Shown here piece after piece: positions 8,588 through 16,039 of a stretch of 64,000 bases of DNA; position 1 is the first letter of the stretch; each line of letters begins with the position of its first letter. The notes beneath the pieces are model-generated. The model ran no database searches, was not told the origin of the DNA, and saw only the letters and a program-made list of their open reading frames with translations. The DNA is from VAXT01 sp963698015 (GTDB taxonomy: Bacteria > Actinomycetota > Thermoleophilia > Gaiellales > Gaiellaceae). The position numbers and the translations under genes were made by a program. Location: assembly GCA_963698015.1 (NCBI GenBank), contig OY969109.1, positions 992,001 to 1,056,000 on the forward strand, read 5' to 3'.

Positions 8588-8929
8588 GTGGCGCTCGTAC
8601 TCATCGGCCTCGTCGCCGGGTTCTTCAGCGCGCTGTTCGGTGTCGGTGGCGGGATCGTCGTCGTGCCGCTGCTCATCCTCCTGGTCGGGTTCGAGGAGCG
8701 GCCCGCGATGGCGACGTCCCTCGCCGCGATCGGATTGATCGCCGCAGTGGGGACGATCTCGTACGCCGCGCGCGGCGACGTCCACTACGGCTATGCCCTG
8801 CTGCTCGGGCTTCCGGCCGCGCTCGGCGCGATCGGGGGGACGGCCCTTCAGCAGCGCACCGCCGGCCCCATGCTCAGCTACGGCTTCGCGGCGCTTCTCG
8901 CCGCGGTCGGGATCTGGCTGCTCGTCTGA
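8588..8929 (+). CDS. TSUP (TauE/SafE) transporter, N-terminal half as a separate protein
   Basis: 113 residues, about half of the normal 240-270. It carries the first copy of the family repeat: IGLVAGFFSALFGVGGGIVVVPLL, then TSLAAIGLIAAVGTISYA and two more membrane segments ending in IWLLV. TSUP proteins export or import sulfite, sulfonates or other organic anions. The stop overlaps the ATG of the next gene (TGATG), so the two halves should be made together and probably pair in the membrane. Substrate unknown. Confidence 0.8.
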   Translation: MALVLIGLVAGFFSALFGVGGGIVVVPLLILLVGFEERPAMATSLAAIGLIAAVGTISYAARGDVHYGYALLLGLPAALGAIGGTALQQRTAGPMLSYGFAALLAAVGIWLLV

Positions 8930-9312
8930 TGGAGATCCTCGCGGCGATCCTGATCGGCCTGCTCGCGGGGGCGCTCGGCGGTCTCTTCGGGGTCGGCGGC
9001 GGGCTGATCTTCGTGCCGACGCTCGTCCTCCTGCTCGGTCTCGGCCAGGTCGCAGCCGAGGCGACCTCGCTTCTGGCGATCCTGCCGGTGGTCGTCGCCG
9101 GAACCTGGCGGCAGCACCTCTACGGGAACGTGCGCTGGCGCGCCGCGGCGGTGATCGGTGTCGTCGCGGTGGCCGGCATCGAGCTCGGCGTGCTGACGGC
9201 CAACGCACTACCGGAGGCGACGCTGCGGCGCCTCTTCGCGGTCCTGGTGCTGATCGTGGCCGCACAGCTCGCCTGGCGCGCGCACCGCGCGAGCTCGGCT
9301 AGACCCGAGTAG
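8929..9312 (+). CDS. TSUP (TauE/SafE) transporter, C-terminal half as a separate protein
   Basis: 127 residues with the second TSUP repeat: ILIGLLAGALGGLFGVGGGLIFVPTLV followed by ATSLLAILPVVVAGTWRQ and further membrane spans, ending in a short charged tail. Its own GVGGG motif mirrors that of the partner. The ATG overlaps the stop of the first half by one base. A sequencing frameshift is unlikely to be the cause, because each half has a proper start, a proper stop and its own N-terminal helix. Confidence 0.8.
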   Translation: MEILAAILIGLLAGALGGLFGVGGGLIFVPTLVLLLGLGQVAAEATSLLAILPVVVAGTWRQHLYGNVRWRAAAVIGVVAVAGIELGVLTANALPEATLRRLFAVLVLIVAAQLAWRAHRASSARPE

Positions 9313-9357
9313 CGAGCGACACGAGACAGATCGCGACGAAGTGTCGCTCGGATTGCC

Positions 9358-9363
9358 CATAAT
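9358..9363 (+). promoter_or_regulatory. -10 box of the M23 gene at 9371
   Basis: CATAAT, 7 nt before the GTG at 9371. It supports that start over upstream in-frame codons. Confidence 0.5.
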
Positions 9364-9370
9364 GGTCGGC

Positions 9371-10792
9371 GTGGGTCGCCTGGTCTCAGCCGCGCTCGCG
9401 CTCACGGCCGTTGTCGCGTTGTCGGGGGGTTCTGCCTCGGCCACCCGTTCGACGACAAATCTGACCGCCGCCCGCGCGTTCGCGGTCCAGGTCGCCGTCC
9501 CCGGCCAGCCCAACGGCGCGACGCCCTCGGTGTCCGCGCCCCCCGACGCAGTCGGGGTCGGCGGCTCGTTCGAGTACCCCGCAGACGGCTCGGTGATCAA
9601 CGCGGGCTCGGTCACCTACGGCGCCTTTGCGAACCCGGGCTCGTCCGCGACGTCGAGCGCGTCCGCGGACATCTCCACGATCTCGATCTTCGGTGGCGAC
9701 GTGACGGTGGCCGGCATCAGCGCCAAGTCCAGGGCCTCCGCGAACAAGAAGACGTCGTCGGCCGATTCGACCGGCTCGAGCGTGACCGGGCTCGTCATCC
9801 AGGGCCAGGCGGTGACGCCAGGCCCCGGCACGCAGTTCCCGATCGGCGACTGGGGCTACGTGACCGCGCTCCAGCAAGGCCTGACGTCGCTCGACACGAA
9901 GCGCTCCGCCGGCAAGCGCGCGTTCGTGACCGGCCTCCAGGTGCGGCTGGTCGGCGACCACTACGGGCTCCCGGCGGGGACCGAGGTGATGATCGGCTAC
10001 GCGGAGGCCGGCGCAAAGTACGCACCGGCCCCGACGGTCGCTCCCAAGCCAAAGGCGCAGGGGCAGGCGAGGGCTCTCAAGCGTAAGAAGAAGCACCCGA
10101 AGAACGCTCCGCCCGTCGGGGTCGGTCCGGAGAAGCCGAGCCTCACGATCCGCCCGCCGCCCGACGTCACGCCTCGCCTGACCGCCGGCGGCTACGTGTT
10201 CCCGGTCTACGGCCCGTCGTCGTTCGGCGACACGTTCGGCGCGTTCCGGGGCGACGTCTCGGGCGGCTGGCATCACGGCGAGGACATCTTCGGCCAGCTC
10301 GGCGAGCCGCTCCTCGCGGTCGCGAACGGCACGGTCTTTTCCGTCGGCTGGAACGACCTCGGCGGCTACCGCCTCTGGCTCCGAGACAAGGCCGGCAACG
10401 AGTTCTACTACGCTCATCTCTCCGCTTACTCGCCGTTCGCCGTCAACGGGCGGCAGGTCAAGGCCGGAACCGTCCTAGGGTTCATGGGCAACACCGGCGA
10501 CGCGTCGACGACGCCGTACCACCTCCATTTCGAGATCCACCCGGTCGGGCTGCTCTACATGGGCTACGACGGGGCCGTGCGGCCGTATCCGTACCTGCTG
10601 GCGTGGAGGCACCTACAGGACGTCGACTTCGCGCAGGTCGCCGGCTGGGCGCCGCCGATCTCACCGACGAGCGCCGCTCCAAAGCCTGGTGCGATCCTGC
10701 TCTCGCAGACGGACATCTCAACCGCAGACGGGCTCGACCCGGGCTCGCTCCAGCGGACCCTCAAGCAGGCTAGGCGCACAGACCGGGGTTAG
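9371..10792 (+). CDS. Secreted M23-family (LytM) protein with an N-terminal beta domain
   Basis: 473 residues. Signal peptide (VGRLVSAALALTAVVALSG...ASA), then a Ser/Ala/Gly-rich beta region (about 50-220), a basic linker (KPKAQGQARALKRKKKHPKN) and a C-terminal M23 domain (about 270-420): HHGEDIFG supplies the first His and Asp, and YHLHFEIHP gives the HxH zinc ligands. M23 enzymes cut peptidoglycan cross-bridges; some are inactive activators, but here the zinc ligands are present. The start follows the -10 box. It stands alone, convergent with zur. Confidence 0.8.
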   Translation: MGRLVSAALALTAVVALSGGSASATRSTTNLTAARAFAVQVAVPGQPNGATPSVSAPPDAVGVGGSFEYPADGSVINAGSVTYGAFANPGSSATSSASADISTISIFGGDVTVAGISAKSRASANKKTSSADSTGSSVTGLVIQGQAVTPGPGTQFPIGDWGYVTALQQGLTSLDTKRSAGKRAFVTGLQVRLVGDHYGLPAGTEVMIGYAEAGAKYAPAPTVAPKPKAQGQARALKRKKKHPKNAPPVGVGPEKPSLTIRPPPDVTPRLTAGGYVFPVYGPSSFGDTFGAFRGDVSGGWHHGEDIFGQLGEPLLAVANGTVFSVGWNDLGGYRLWLRDKAGNEFYYAHLSAYSPFAVNGRQVKAGTVLGFMGNTGDASTTPYHLHFEIHPVGLLYMGYDGAVRPYPYLLAWRHLQDVDFAQVAGWAPPISPTSAAPKPGAILLSQTDISTADGLDPGSLQRTLKQARRTDRG

Positions 10793-10835
10793 GCCGGCGG
10801 GTCGGGGTCAAGCCCACGGTCCGAACCAAAGCGGT

Positions 10836-11261
10836 CTAGCGACACTCGGCGCAGATCCCCGTCACCTCGACGGTGTGGGCGCTGATCGCGAACTTGTGCT
10901 CAACGGCTAACCGCTCCAGCCAGTCATGCAGGTCGCAGTCGTCCAGCTCAACGACGCGGTGGCACTCGCCACAGACGAGGTGATGGTGGTGGCCTTCACC
11001 GCAGAGGCGGTAGCAGAGCTCCCCGGGGCGATGCGCCAGGGCATCGACGACGCCGTGTTCGTTGAGGAGCGCGAGCGTCCGGTAGACGGTCGCTAGCCCG
11101 ACCGGTTCGCCGCGGTCGGCCAACCGCGCATAGATCTCCTGCGCCGTGGCGTCGTTCGGTTCGGCGGCGAGCGCCTGCAAGACCGCCAGCCTCTGGCGGG
11201 TTGCGCGCACCCCATGCCGCCCGAGGTCGAACTGCTCATCCTGTTGCGCTGGCGTCGCCAC
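10836..11261 (-). CDS. zur: Fur-family regulator, probably the zinc repressor Zur
   Basis: 141 residues. N-terminal winged helix (RATRQRLAVLQALAAEPN, then VGLATVYRTLALLNEHGVV) and a C-terminal metal-binding dimerisation domain with HHHHLVCGEC (structural zinc Cys pair) and CAEC at the end (second CxxC). It is placed head-to-head with znuACB, with overlapping promoters, so autoregulation and zinc control are likely. Zur rather than Fur is inferred from the neighbours. The GTG start at 11261 sits 6 nt after a TACTCT box. Confidence 0.88.
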   Translation of the reverse strand: MATPAQQDEQFDLGRHGVRATRQRLAVLQALAAEPNDATAQEIYARLADRGEPVGLATVYRTLALLNEHGVVDALAHRPGELCYRLCGEGHHHHLVCGECHRVVELDDCDLHDWLERLAVEHKFAISAHTVEVTGICAECR

Positions 11262-11267
11262 GGTCTT

Positions 11268-11277
11268 AGAGTACCGT
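11268..11277. promoter_or_regulatory. Overlapping divergent -10 boxes of zur and znuA
   Basis: Minus strand TACTCT (11268-11273) lies 6 nt before the zur GTG. Plus strand TACCGT (11272-11277) lies 8 nt before the znuA ATG. The boxes share two bases. Confidence 0.55.
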
Positions 11278-11285
11278 ATGTGAGA

Positions 11286-12140
11286 ATGAAAATCGTTATC
11301 GTTTTTCTTGCCATTGGGGTCCTGCTGCTCGGCGCCGGCTGCGGCTACACCGACTCCTCATCGAGCTCGAACAGCAAGGGACAGGTCGTGGCGGCCTTCT
11401 ATCCGCTTGCCTTCGCAGCGGAAACGATCGGGGGAACCAGCGTCGAGGTCACGAACCTCACTCCCCCCGGCGTCGAGCCTCACGATCTCGAGGCCAAGCC
11501 CAGCGACGTGCAGAAGATCGAGTCAGCCGATCTCGTGCTCCTGCTTGGGCACGGGTTCCAGCCGCAGCTCGAAGACGCCGCGGGACATTCAGACAAGGTC
11601 CTGTTGCTCCTCGACACACCAGGCTTGCACCGCTTCGACAACGGGGACCCGCACGTGTGGCTCGACCCGGCGCGCTTTGCGCTGATCGTCCAGCGCATCG
11701 GTGGCGCGCTCCACGATCCCGAGACGACCGCGCGTCTCGTCGGCCAGCTTCGGGCGCTCGACCGCGAGTACCAAAATGGGCTTGCCCACTGTGCCCGTCA
11801 TGAGATCGTGACGAGCCACGAGGCGTTCGGGTACCTCGCCCAGCGCTACGGCCTCCAGCAGATCGGGATCACCGGCCTGAGCCCTGAGGCGGAGCCAACG
11901 CCGAAGGACCTCCAGCACGTCATCGACGTTGTGCGCAAGACGCGTGCGACGACGGTCTTCTTCGAGACGCTCCTCTCGCCGCGGATCGCGGACACCGTCG
12001 CCGGCGAAACGCACACCAAGACGGCCGTCCTGAACCCGATCGAGGGGCTCACGCCAGCGCAGGCAGCCCGGGGCGAGGACTACTTCTCGCTCATGCGGAC
12101 AAACCTCAGCGCTCTGCGCAAGGCGCTCGGATGCCGCTAG
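11286..12140 (+). CDS. znuA: Zinc ABC transporter substrate-binding lipoprotein
   Basis: 284 residues of the cluster 9 (ZnuA/TroA) fold. Lipobox LLLGAGC places it on the outer face of the membrane. Metal-site motifs: GVEPHDLEAKPSD (first His), LGHGFQPQLED, DPHVWLDPARF, TSHEAFGYLAQRYGL (third His) and the final acidic motif in NPIEGL. There is no long His loop; only GHSDK and HRFDNGDPH lie in that region. The start is placed at the ATG 11286, because the -10 and operator sit right there; longer in-frame starts lie upstream of the promoter. Confidence 0.92.
   Translation: MKIVIVFLAIGVLLLGAGCGYTDSSSSSNSKGQVVAAFYPLAFAAETIGGTSVEVTNLTPPGVEPHDLEAKPSDVQKIESADLVLLLGHGFQPQLEDAAGHSDKVLLLLDTPGLHRFDNGDPHVWLDPARFALIVQRIGGALHDPETTARLVGQLRALDREYQNGLAHCARHEIVTSHEAFGYLAQRYGLQQIGITGLSPEAEPTPKDLQHVIDVVRKTRATTVFFETLLSPRIADTVAGETHTKTAVLNPIEGLTPAQAARGEDYFSLMRTNLSALRKALGCR
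11288..11307. promoter_or_regulatory. Candidate Zur operator over the znuA start
   Basis: The 20-bp imperfect palindrome GAAAATCGTTATCGTTTTTC pairs GAAAA/TTTTC arms around CG-TA-CG and covers codons 1-8 of znuA, just downstream of the predicted transcription start. The A/T richness contrasts sharply with the surrounding DNA and resembles Fur/Zur boxes. A bound repressor here would block initiation or clearance. Confidence 0.55.
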
Positions 12141-12850
12141 CGGTCGAGCTCAACGAGGTCAGCTTCGCCTATCCAGGCGGGGCGCTCGTGCTCCACGACG
12201 TCAGCCTCGAGGTCGAGCTCGGCGAGTTCGTCGCGATCGCAGGGCCGAACGGCGGCGGCAAGACGACGCTGCTCCGGATCGCGCTGGGGCTCGAGCGTCC
12301 GCGGACCGGCGCGGCGCGCCTGTTCGGAGAGCCCGCGGAGCGTTTCGGACACCGTGAGCGCATTGCCTATCTCGCGCAGCGAGCTCAGCTCGGCATCGAG
12401 GCGCCGGTCAGCGTGCGGGAGCTCGTCGCGGCGGGCCGCGTGCCGCGCCTCGGCTTGCTGCGCCCTCCTCGGAGTCACGATCGGATCGTCGTCGCCGAGG
12501 CGATCGAGCGCGTCGGGCTGGCCGATCAGGCTGGGGCGCCGCTCGCAACCTTGTCGGGCGGCCAGCAGCAGCGAGCATTCATCGCCAAGGCGCTCGCCGG
12601 CGAGCCCGACCTGCTTGTCCTGGACGAGCCGACGGCGGGTGTCGACGTCGACGCCCAAGAGTCGCTCGCGACCCTGCTCGAGGAGCTTCACCGTGACCTG
12701 CGAGCAACGATCATCTTCGTCTCGCACGAGTTCGGGGCCATCGAGCGTTACGTCGAGCGCCTCGTCCTCGTTCGCGGAGGAATCGTGTTCGACGGCGAGC
12801 CTTCGAGCCTCCCGGCAAGCTGGCACGACCCTTCGCATGTCCATCTTTGA
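12131..12850 (+). CDS. znuC: Zinc ABC transporter ATP-binding protein
   Basis: 239 residues with Walker A GPNGGGKTTLL, Q-loop LAQRAQLG, signature LSGGQQQR, Walker B LLVLDEPTAGVD and the H-loop in IFVSHEFGAIE. It powers zinc import through ZnuB. The start overlaps the znuA stop by 10 bp, and the stop lies 14 bp inside znuB, so all three are coupled. Confidence 0.93.
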   Translation: MPLAVELNEVSFAYPGGALVLHDVSLEVELGEFVAIAGPNGGGKTTLLRIALGLERPRTGAARLFGEPAERFGHRERIAYLAQRAQLGIEAPVSVRELVAAGRVPRLGLLRPPRSHDRIVVAEAIERVGLADQAGAPLATLSGGQQQRAFIAKALAGEPDLLVLDEPTAGVDVDAQESLATLLEELHRDLRATIIFVSHEFGAIERYVERLVLVRGGIVFDGEPSSLPASWHDPSHVHL

Positions 12851-13646
12851 CGCCGAGTTCATGCGGCTCGCCTTCGCGACCGGGGCGATCGTCGGCGTTC
12901 TGGCGCCCGCCGTCGGCTTCTTCCTCGTACAGCGCCGGATGAGCCTGATCGGAGACGGTGTCGGCCACGTCGCCTTCGCAGGAGTGGCGGCCGGCTACCT
13001 GCTCGGCATATCGCCCGTGGCGACGGCGCTCGTCGCCTCGGTCGCAGGTGCGATCACGATCGAGTGGCTCCGAAGCCGGCACCAAGCCGCCGGTGACCAG
13101 GCGCTCGCGCTCGTCTTCTATACCGGCATCGCCGCCGGCGTCGTCCTCATCTCTGCGGCGGGCGCACTGAACGCGAACCTGTTTGCATTCCTGTTCGGCT
13201 CGATCCTCACGGTCACGCGCGGCGATCTCTTGCTGGTGGCGACTCTCGGCGTCGTCGGACTGGCGCTGATCGGCGCGCTCTACCGGCCGCTCGTCGCGGT
13301 GGCGCTGGACGAGGAAGCGGCGCGAGTTAGCGGTGTTCCCGTCGCCCTGCTCAACGTGCTCCTCGCCGGCTTGGCCGGGGTCACGATCGCCGTCTCGATG
13401 CGGATCGTCGGCATCCTGCTGATCGCCGCGCTGATGGTGCTCCCTGTCATTGCAGCCAGTCGGATTGCCTGGAGCATTCGCTCGACGATCGTGCTCTCCA
13501 CGGCGATCGGCCTCGGCTCTGTCTTTGCCGGCCTCACGCTCGCCTACTACGCGAATCTCGCGCCCGGCGGCGCAATCGTGCTCACGGCGGCAGCCGCGTT
13601 CGTGCTCGCGAGCGGCGCTGCCGCGCTCCGCACGGCGTTTGCCTAG
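12837..13646 (+). CDS. znuB: Zinc ABC transporter permease
   Basis: 269 residues, with about eight or nine membrane spans of the ABC-3 family. Key features are RRMSLIGDGVGHVAFAGVA near the N-terminus and the cytoplasmic EAA-like DEEAARVSGVPVALLN loop that contacts ZnuC. The ATG at 12837 gives SIFDAEFMRLAF, the usual short N-terminus, and overlaps znuC by 14 bp. Third gene of the Zur-controlled importer. Confidence 0.92.
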   Translation: MSIFDAEFMRLAFATGAIVGVLAPAVGFFLVQRRMSLIGDGVGHVAFAGVAAGYLLGISPVATALVASVAGAITIEWLRSRHQAAGDQALALVFYTGIAAGVVLISAAGALNANLFAFLFGSILTVTRGDLLLVATLGVVGLALIGALYRPLVAVALDEEAARVSGVPVALLNVLLAGLAGVTIAVSMRIVGILLIAALMVLPVIAASRIAWSIRSTIVLSTAIGLGSVFAGLTLAYYANLAPGGAIVLTAAAAFVLASGAAALRTAFA

Positions 13647-13675
13647 TCGTCCGCGGTCGGCATCAAGCTTCATCC

Positions 13676-14911
13676 GTGGAGGCAACTCGAACGGAGACGG
13701 AACGCGCGTCGCTCGGGTTCCGCTCGTGGTTCCGACCGAGCAGGTCGCCGCTCGTCAACGTGATGCTCGCGGCGCTCGCTCTCCTCATCGTCGGCACCGT
13801 AATCTCGGTCGTCAAGCTGTGGCCGCATGGACAGATCCCGCGCCCGACAGCGCTCGTCGTCCAAAGCTCGCAAGGGGCAATCGTCGATCGCGTCGCGGAC
13901 ACGCCCTGCAAGACGAGCCCCACCGGGACCTGCCGAATCGTGACCGCGAAGATCCGCGATGGGCGCAACAAAGGCGCTCATACGAGCTTCCGGATCTATC
14001 CGACGGCGGGACTCTCGGGAGTGAAGGCCGGCGATGCGATCCGCATCATCCGCAATCCCCCGCCTCCGCAGGGTGCCACGATGAAACTGCCGGCCTACTC
14101 GTTCAGCGACTTCGACCGGCGAGGGCCGATGCTCTGGCTCGGGATTGGTTTCGTCGTCCTGCTGCTCGCGTCCGGTCGCCTTCATGGGCTTCGAGCCCTC
14201 GTCGGGCTCGTAGCCAGCATCTGGCTCGTACTCAAGTTCGTGATCCCTTCGATCCTCGAAGGCAACTCGGCTGTCGCCGTAGCTCTGACCGGGTCGCTCG
14301 CCGTCCTCCTGATCACGATCCCCCTCTGCTATGGCATCCGTGCGAAGGCGATCTCCGCCTGGCTGGGGACCGCACTCAGCCTCTTTCTCGCCGTCGCGCT
14401 TGCCTCCGCCTTCACGCATCTCGCGCACCTGACCGGCGCGGCGTCAGAGGAGGCAACCTTGCTCAGTGCCTCCGACTCGAAGATCAGCCTCCAGGGCCTG
14501 CTGCTCGGAGGCATGGTGATCGGGGCGCTGGGTGTCCTGATCGACCTCACCGTCAGTCAGGCCTCGACGGTGATCGCCCTACGTCGGGCGAACCCAACGC
14601 TTCGCTTCAAGGGTCTCTTCGGCGGGGCGCTCGAGGTGGGACATGACCACATCGCGGCGACCGTCAACACGCTCGTCTTCGCCTACGCGGGCGCTTCTCT
14701 CCCGGTCTTGTTGATCTTCTCGATCGGCGGAACGTCGTTTGCGGACGCGGTCAACTCGGAGGCGGTGGCCGGCGAGGTAATCGCGGCACTGGTTGGCTCG
14801 ATCGGTCTGATCGCCTCAATGCCGATCACGACCGCTCTAGCCGCGTTGCTTGCGACGCGGATGAGCGACAACCAGCTCGAGCTCGAACACACGCACGCTC
14901 ACGCTCACTAG
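13676..14911 (+). CDS. YibE/F-like membrane protein with a His-rich tail
   Basis: 411 residues. One N-terminal anchor (about 27-47), an extracytoplasmic beta segment with one Cys pair (CKTSPTGTC), then about seven spans, including GLVASIWLVLKFVIPSILEGN and the conserved HDHIAATVNTLVFAYAGASLP of YibE/F proteins. The C-terminus ends in ELEHTHAHAH, a potential metal site. The family's role is unproven. It lies 29 bp after znuB on the same strand, so it may be the last gene of the zinc regulon. Confidence 0.78.
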   Translation: MEATRTETERASLGFRSWFRPSRSPLVNVMLAALALLIVGTVISVVKLWPHGQIPRPTALVVQSSQGAIVDRVADTPCKTSPTGTCRIVTAKIRDGRNKGAHTSFRIYPTAGLSGVKAGDAIRIIRNPPPPQGATMKLPAYSFSDFDRRGPMLWLGIGFVVLLLASGRLHGLRALVGLVASIWLVLKFVIPSILEGNSAVAVALTGSLAVLLITIPLCYGIRAKAISAWLGTALSLFLAVALASAFTHLAHLTGAASEEATLLSASDSKISLQGLLLGGMVIGALGVLIDLTVSQASTVIALRRANPTLRFKGLFGGALEVGHDHIAATVNTLVFAYAGASLPVLLIFSIGGTSFADAVNSEAVAGEVIAALVGSIGLIASMPITTALAALLATRMSDNQLELEHTHAHAH

Positions 14912-14983
14912 TTCCACCACGCATCGTGTCCCGCCGCTAGTCGGCCTCGTACGCGGAAGCGTGACCCGAATGCGTCGGCGGCT

Positions 14984-15487
14984 CTACCAGTTCATCGCTG
15001 CGTTGAGGTCCTTCTTGACCACCTTCTGCTTTGTTCGAAGGGTGGCCTCAACCGCTTCGGCTTGATCGTGCATTCTCCCCACGGCGCCCGATCCGGGTTG
15101 GCGCGCAGCCACGAGTGTCTCGTTCTGGGCCTCGAGTCCGTCACAGAGTCTCTTCACCAGCACGGCGATGTCAGCGCCGCTCCGCTTGGCCTTGTCCATC
15201 TCGGCCATCGCAGCCTGATCATTGGCGACCATCGCAGCAGCGGCGTTGGCTAGCCGAGCGTCGCGTGCGCTGTTCTGCTGCATCCGCCTGAAGTCCCTGA
15301 ACCATCTTTCCGCGACGTTGAGGTGCGCCGTCGCTAGCTCGATCGGGGTGCTAGCGGCCTTAGGCTGCGCTGATCCAGTCGACGTGTGGCGGACAAGCAA
15401 GCCCACGAAGAGCACGAGAGCGAGACCGGCCGCGACCCCACCGAACAGCCACGGGGAGTTAAGCCGCTGGACCAGCGTTCCTCGCAC
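14984..15487 (-). CDS. Membrane-anchored helical protein of unknown function
   Basis: 167 residues. One N-terminal membrane span (LFGGVAAGLALVLFVGLLV, about 14-32) is followed by an extracytoplasmic helical domain rich in Ala, Glu, Lys and Arg (ERWFRDFRRMQQNSARDARL, MVANDQAAMAEMDKAKRSG). It looks like a small coiled-coil or four-helix bundle; DUF4142-like proteins are one possible relation, not established. The GTG start follows a TACGAT box by 6 nt, and the gene stands alone. Confidence 0.6.
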   Translation of the reverse strand: MRGTLVQRLNSPWLFGGVAAGLALVLFVGLLVRHTSTGSAQPKAASTPIELATAHLNVAERWFRDFRRMQQNSARDARLANAAAAMVANDQAAMAEMDKAKRSGADIAVLVKRLCDGLEAQNETLVAARQPGSGAVGRMHDQAEAVEATLRTKQKVVKKDLNAAMNW

Positions 15488-15493
15488 GCGCTA

Positions 15494-15499
15494 ATCGTA
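15494..15499 (-). promoter_or_regulatory. -10 box of the gene at 14984-15487
   Basis: TACGAT on the minus strand, 6 nt before the GTG at 15487. Confidence 0.5.
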
Positions 15500-15558
15500 C
15501 CTCGCTGCTTCCTCGACGAATTGGGGGGCTGATTCCGCCGGAGGAGCACTCTTGGGCG

Positions 15559-15978
15559 CTATTTGGCGTTGTCCTGCCGGTACTCGAACTCTTCGCCCTC
15601 GCCGAAGATCTTGTCCTGGAGCCAGCGGCGCGTGCCGGGGCCTGTCACGGGGTTGAAGAGGATCCCGAGCGCGATCCCGGTCAGGAGCAGCGTGGCGTTG
15701 CGGGCCGAGTGCGAGGTCTTGCCCTGGATGCGATCCGCAGCGCTGCGAAGGTCCTCGATCGCCTCGCGGAAGCTCTCCTGGATGTCCTCGTCGGTCGCGA
15801 CACGGGCCGCGGCAGCGGTCAGCTGGCCGCGCCCGCTCATGAGCTGGTCGTAGATCTCGCGCGCGGTCATGATCGCGCTCTTCACGTCCTCCCGCACCCG
15901 CTCGTCCTTCAGCGCTCGCTGGAGATAGGGCCTCACGTCGTTGGCGCGGTCGAGCGCCCGGTCCTGAAGCTTGGGCAT
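15559..15978 (-). CDS. Small helical membrane protein, YtxH-like
   Basis: 139 residues. A long amphipathic helical N-terminus (ALDRANDVRPYLQRALKDERV, then ESFREAIEDLRSAADRIQGK) is followed by one hydrophobic span (LLLTGIALGILFNPVTGPGTRRWL, about 98-121) and a charged tail. The Gly-Phe-Asn-Pro end of the span followed by Arg-Arg resembles YtxH/gas-vesicle-like stress proteins. A TAAAGT box lies about 28 nt upstream, with AAAGGA before the ATG, so this gene appears to have a short leader. Function unknown. Confidence 0.6.
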   Translation of the reverse strand: MPKLQDRALDRANDVRPYLQRALKDERVREDVKSAIMTAREIYDQLMSGRGQLTAAAARVATDEDIQESFREAIEDLRSAADRIQGKTSHSARNATLLLTGIALGILFNPVTGPGTRRWLQDKIFGEGEEFEYRQDNAK

Positions 15979-16039
15979 CAGTAGTCCTTTCGGCTCGTTG
16001 TCCCTGCGACTTTACCCGCCCACATCGCCCGCAAACGGG

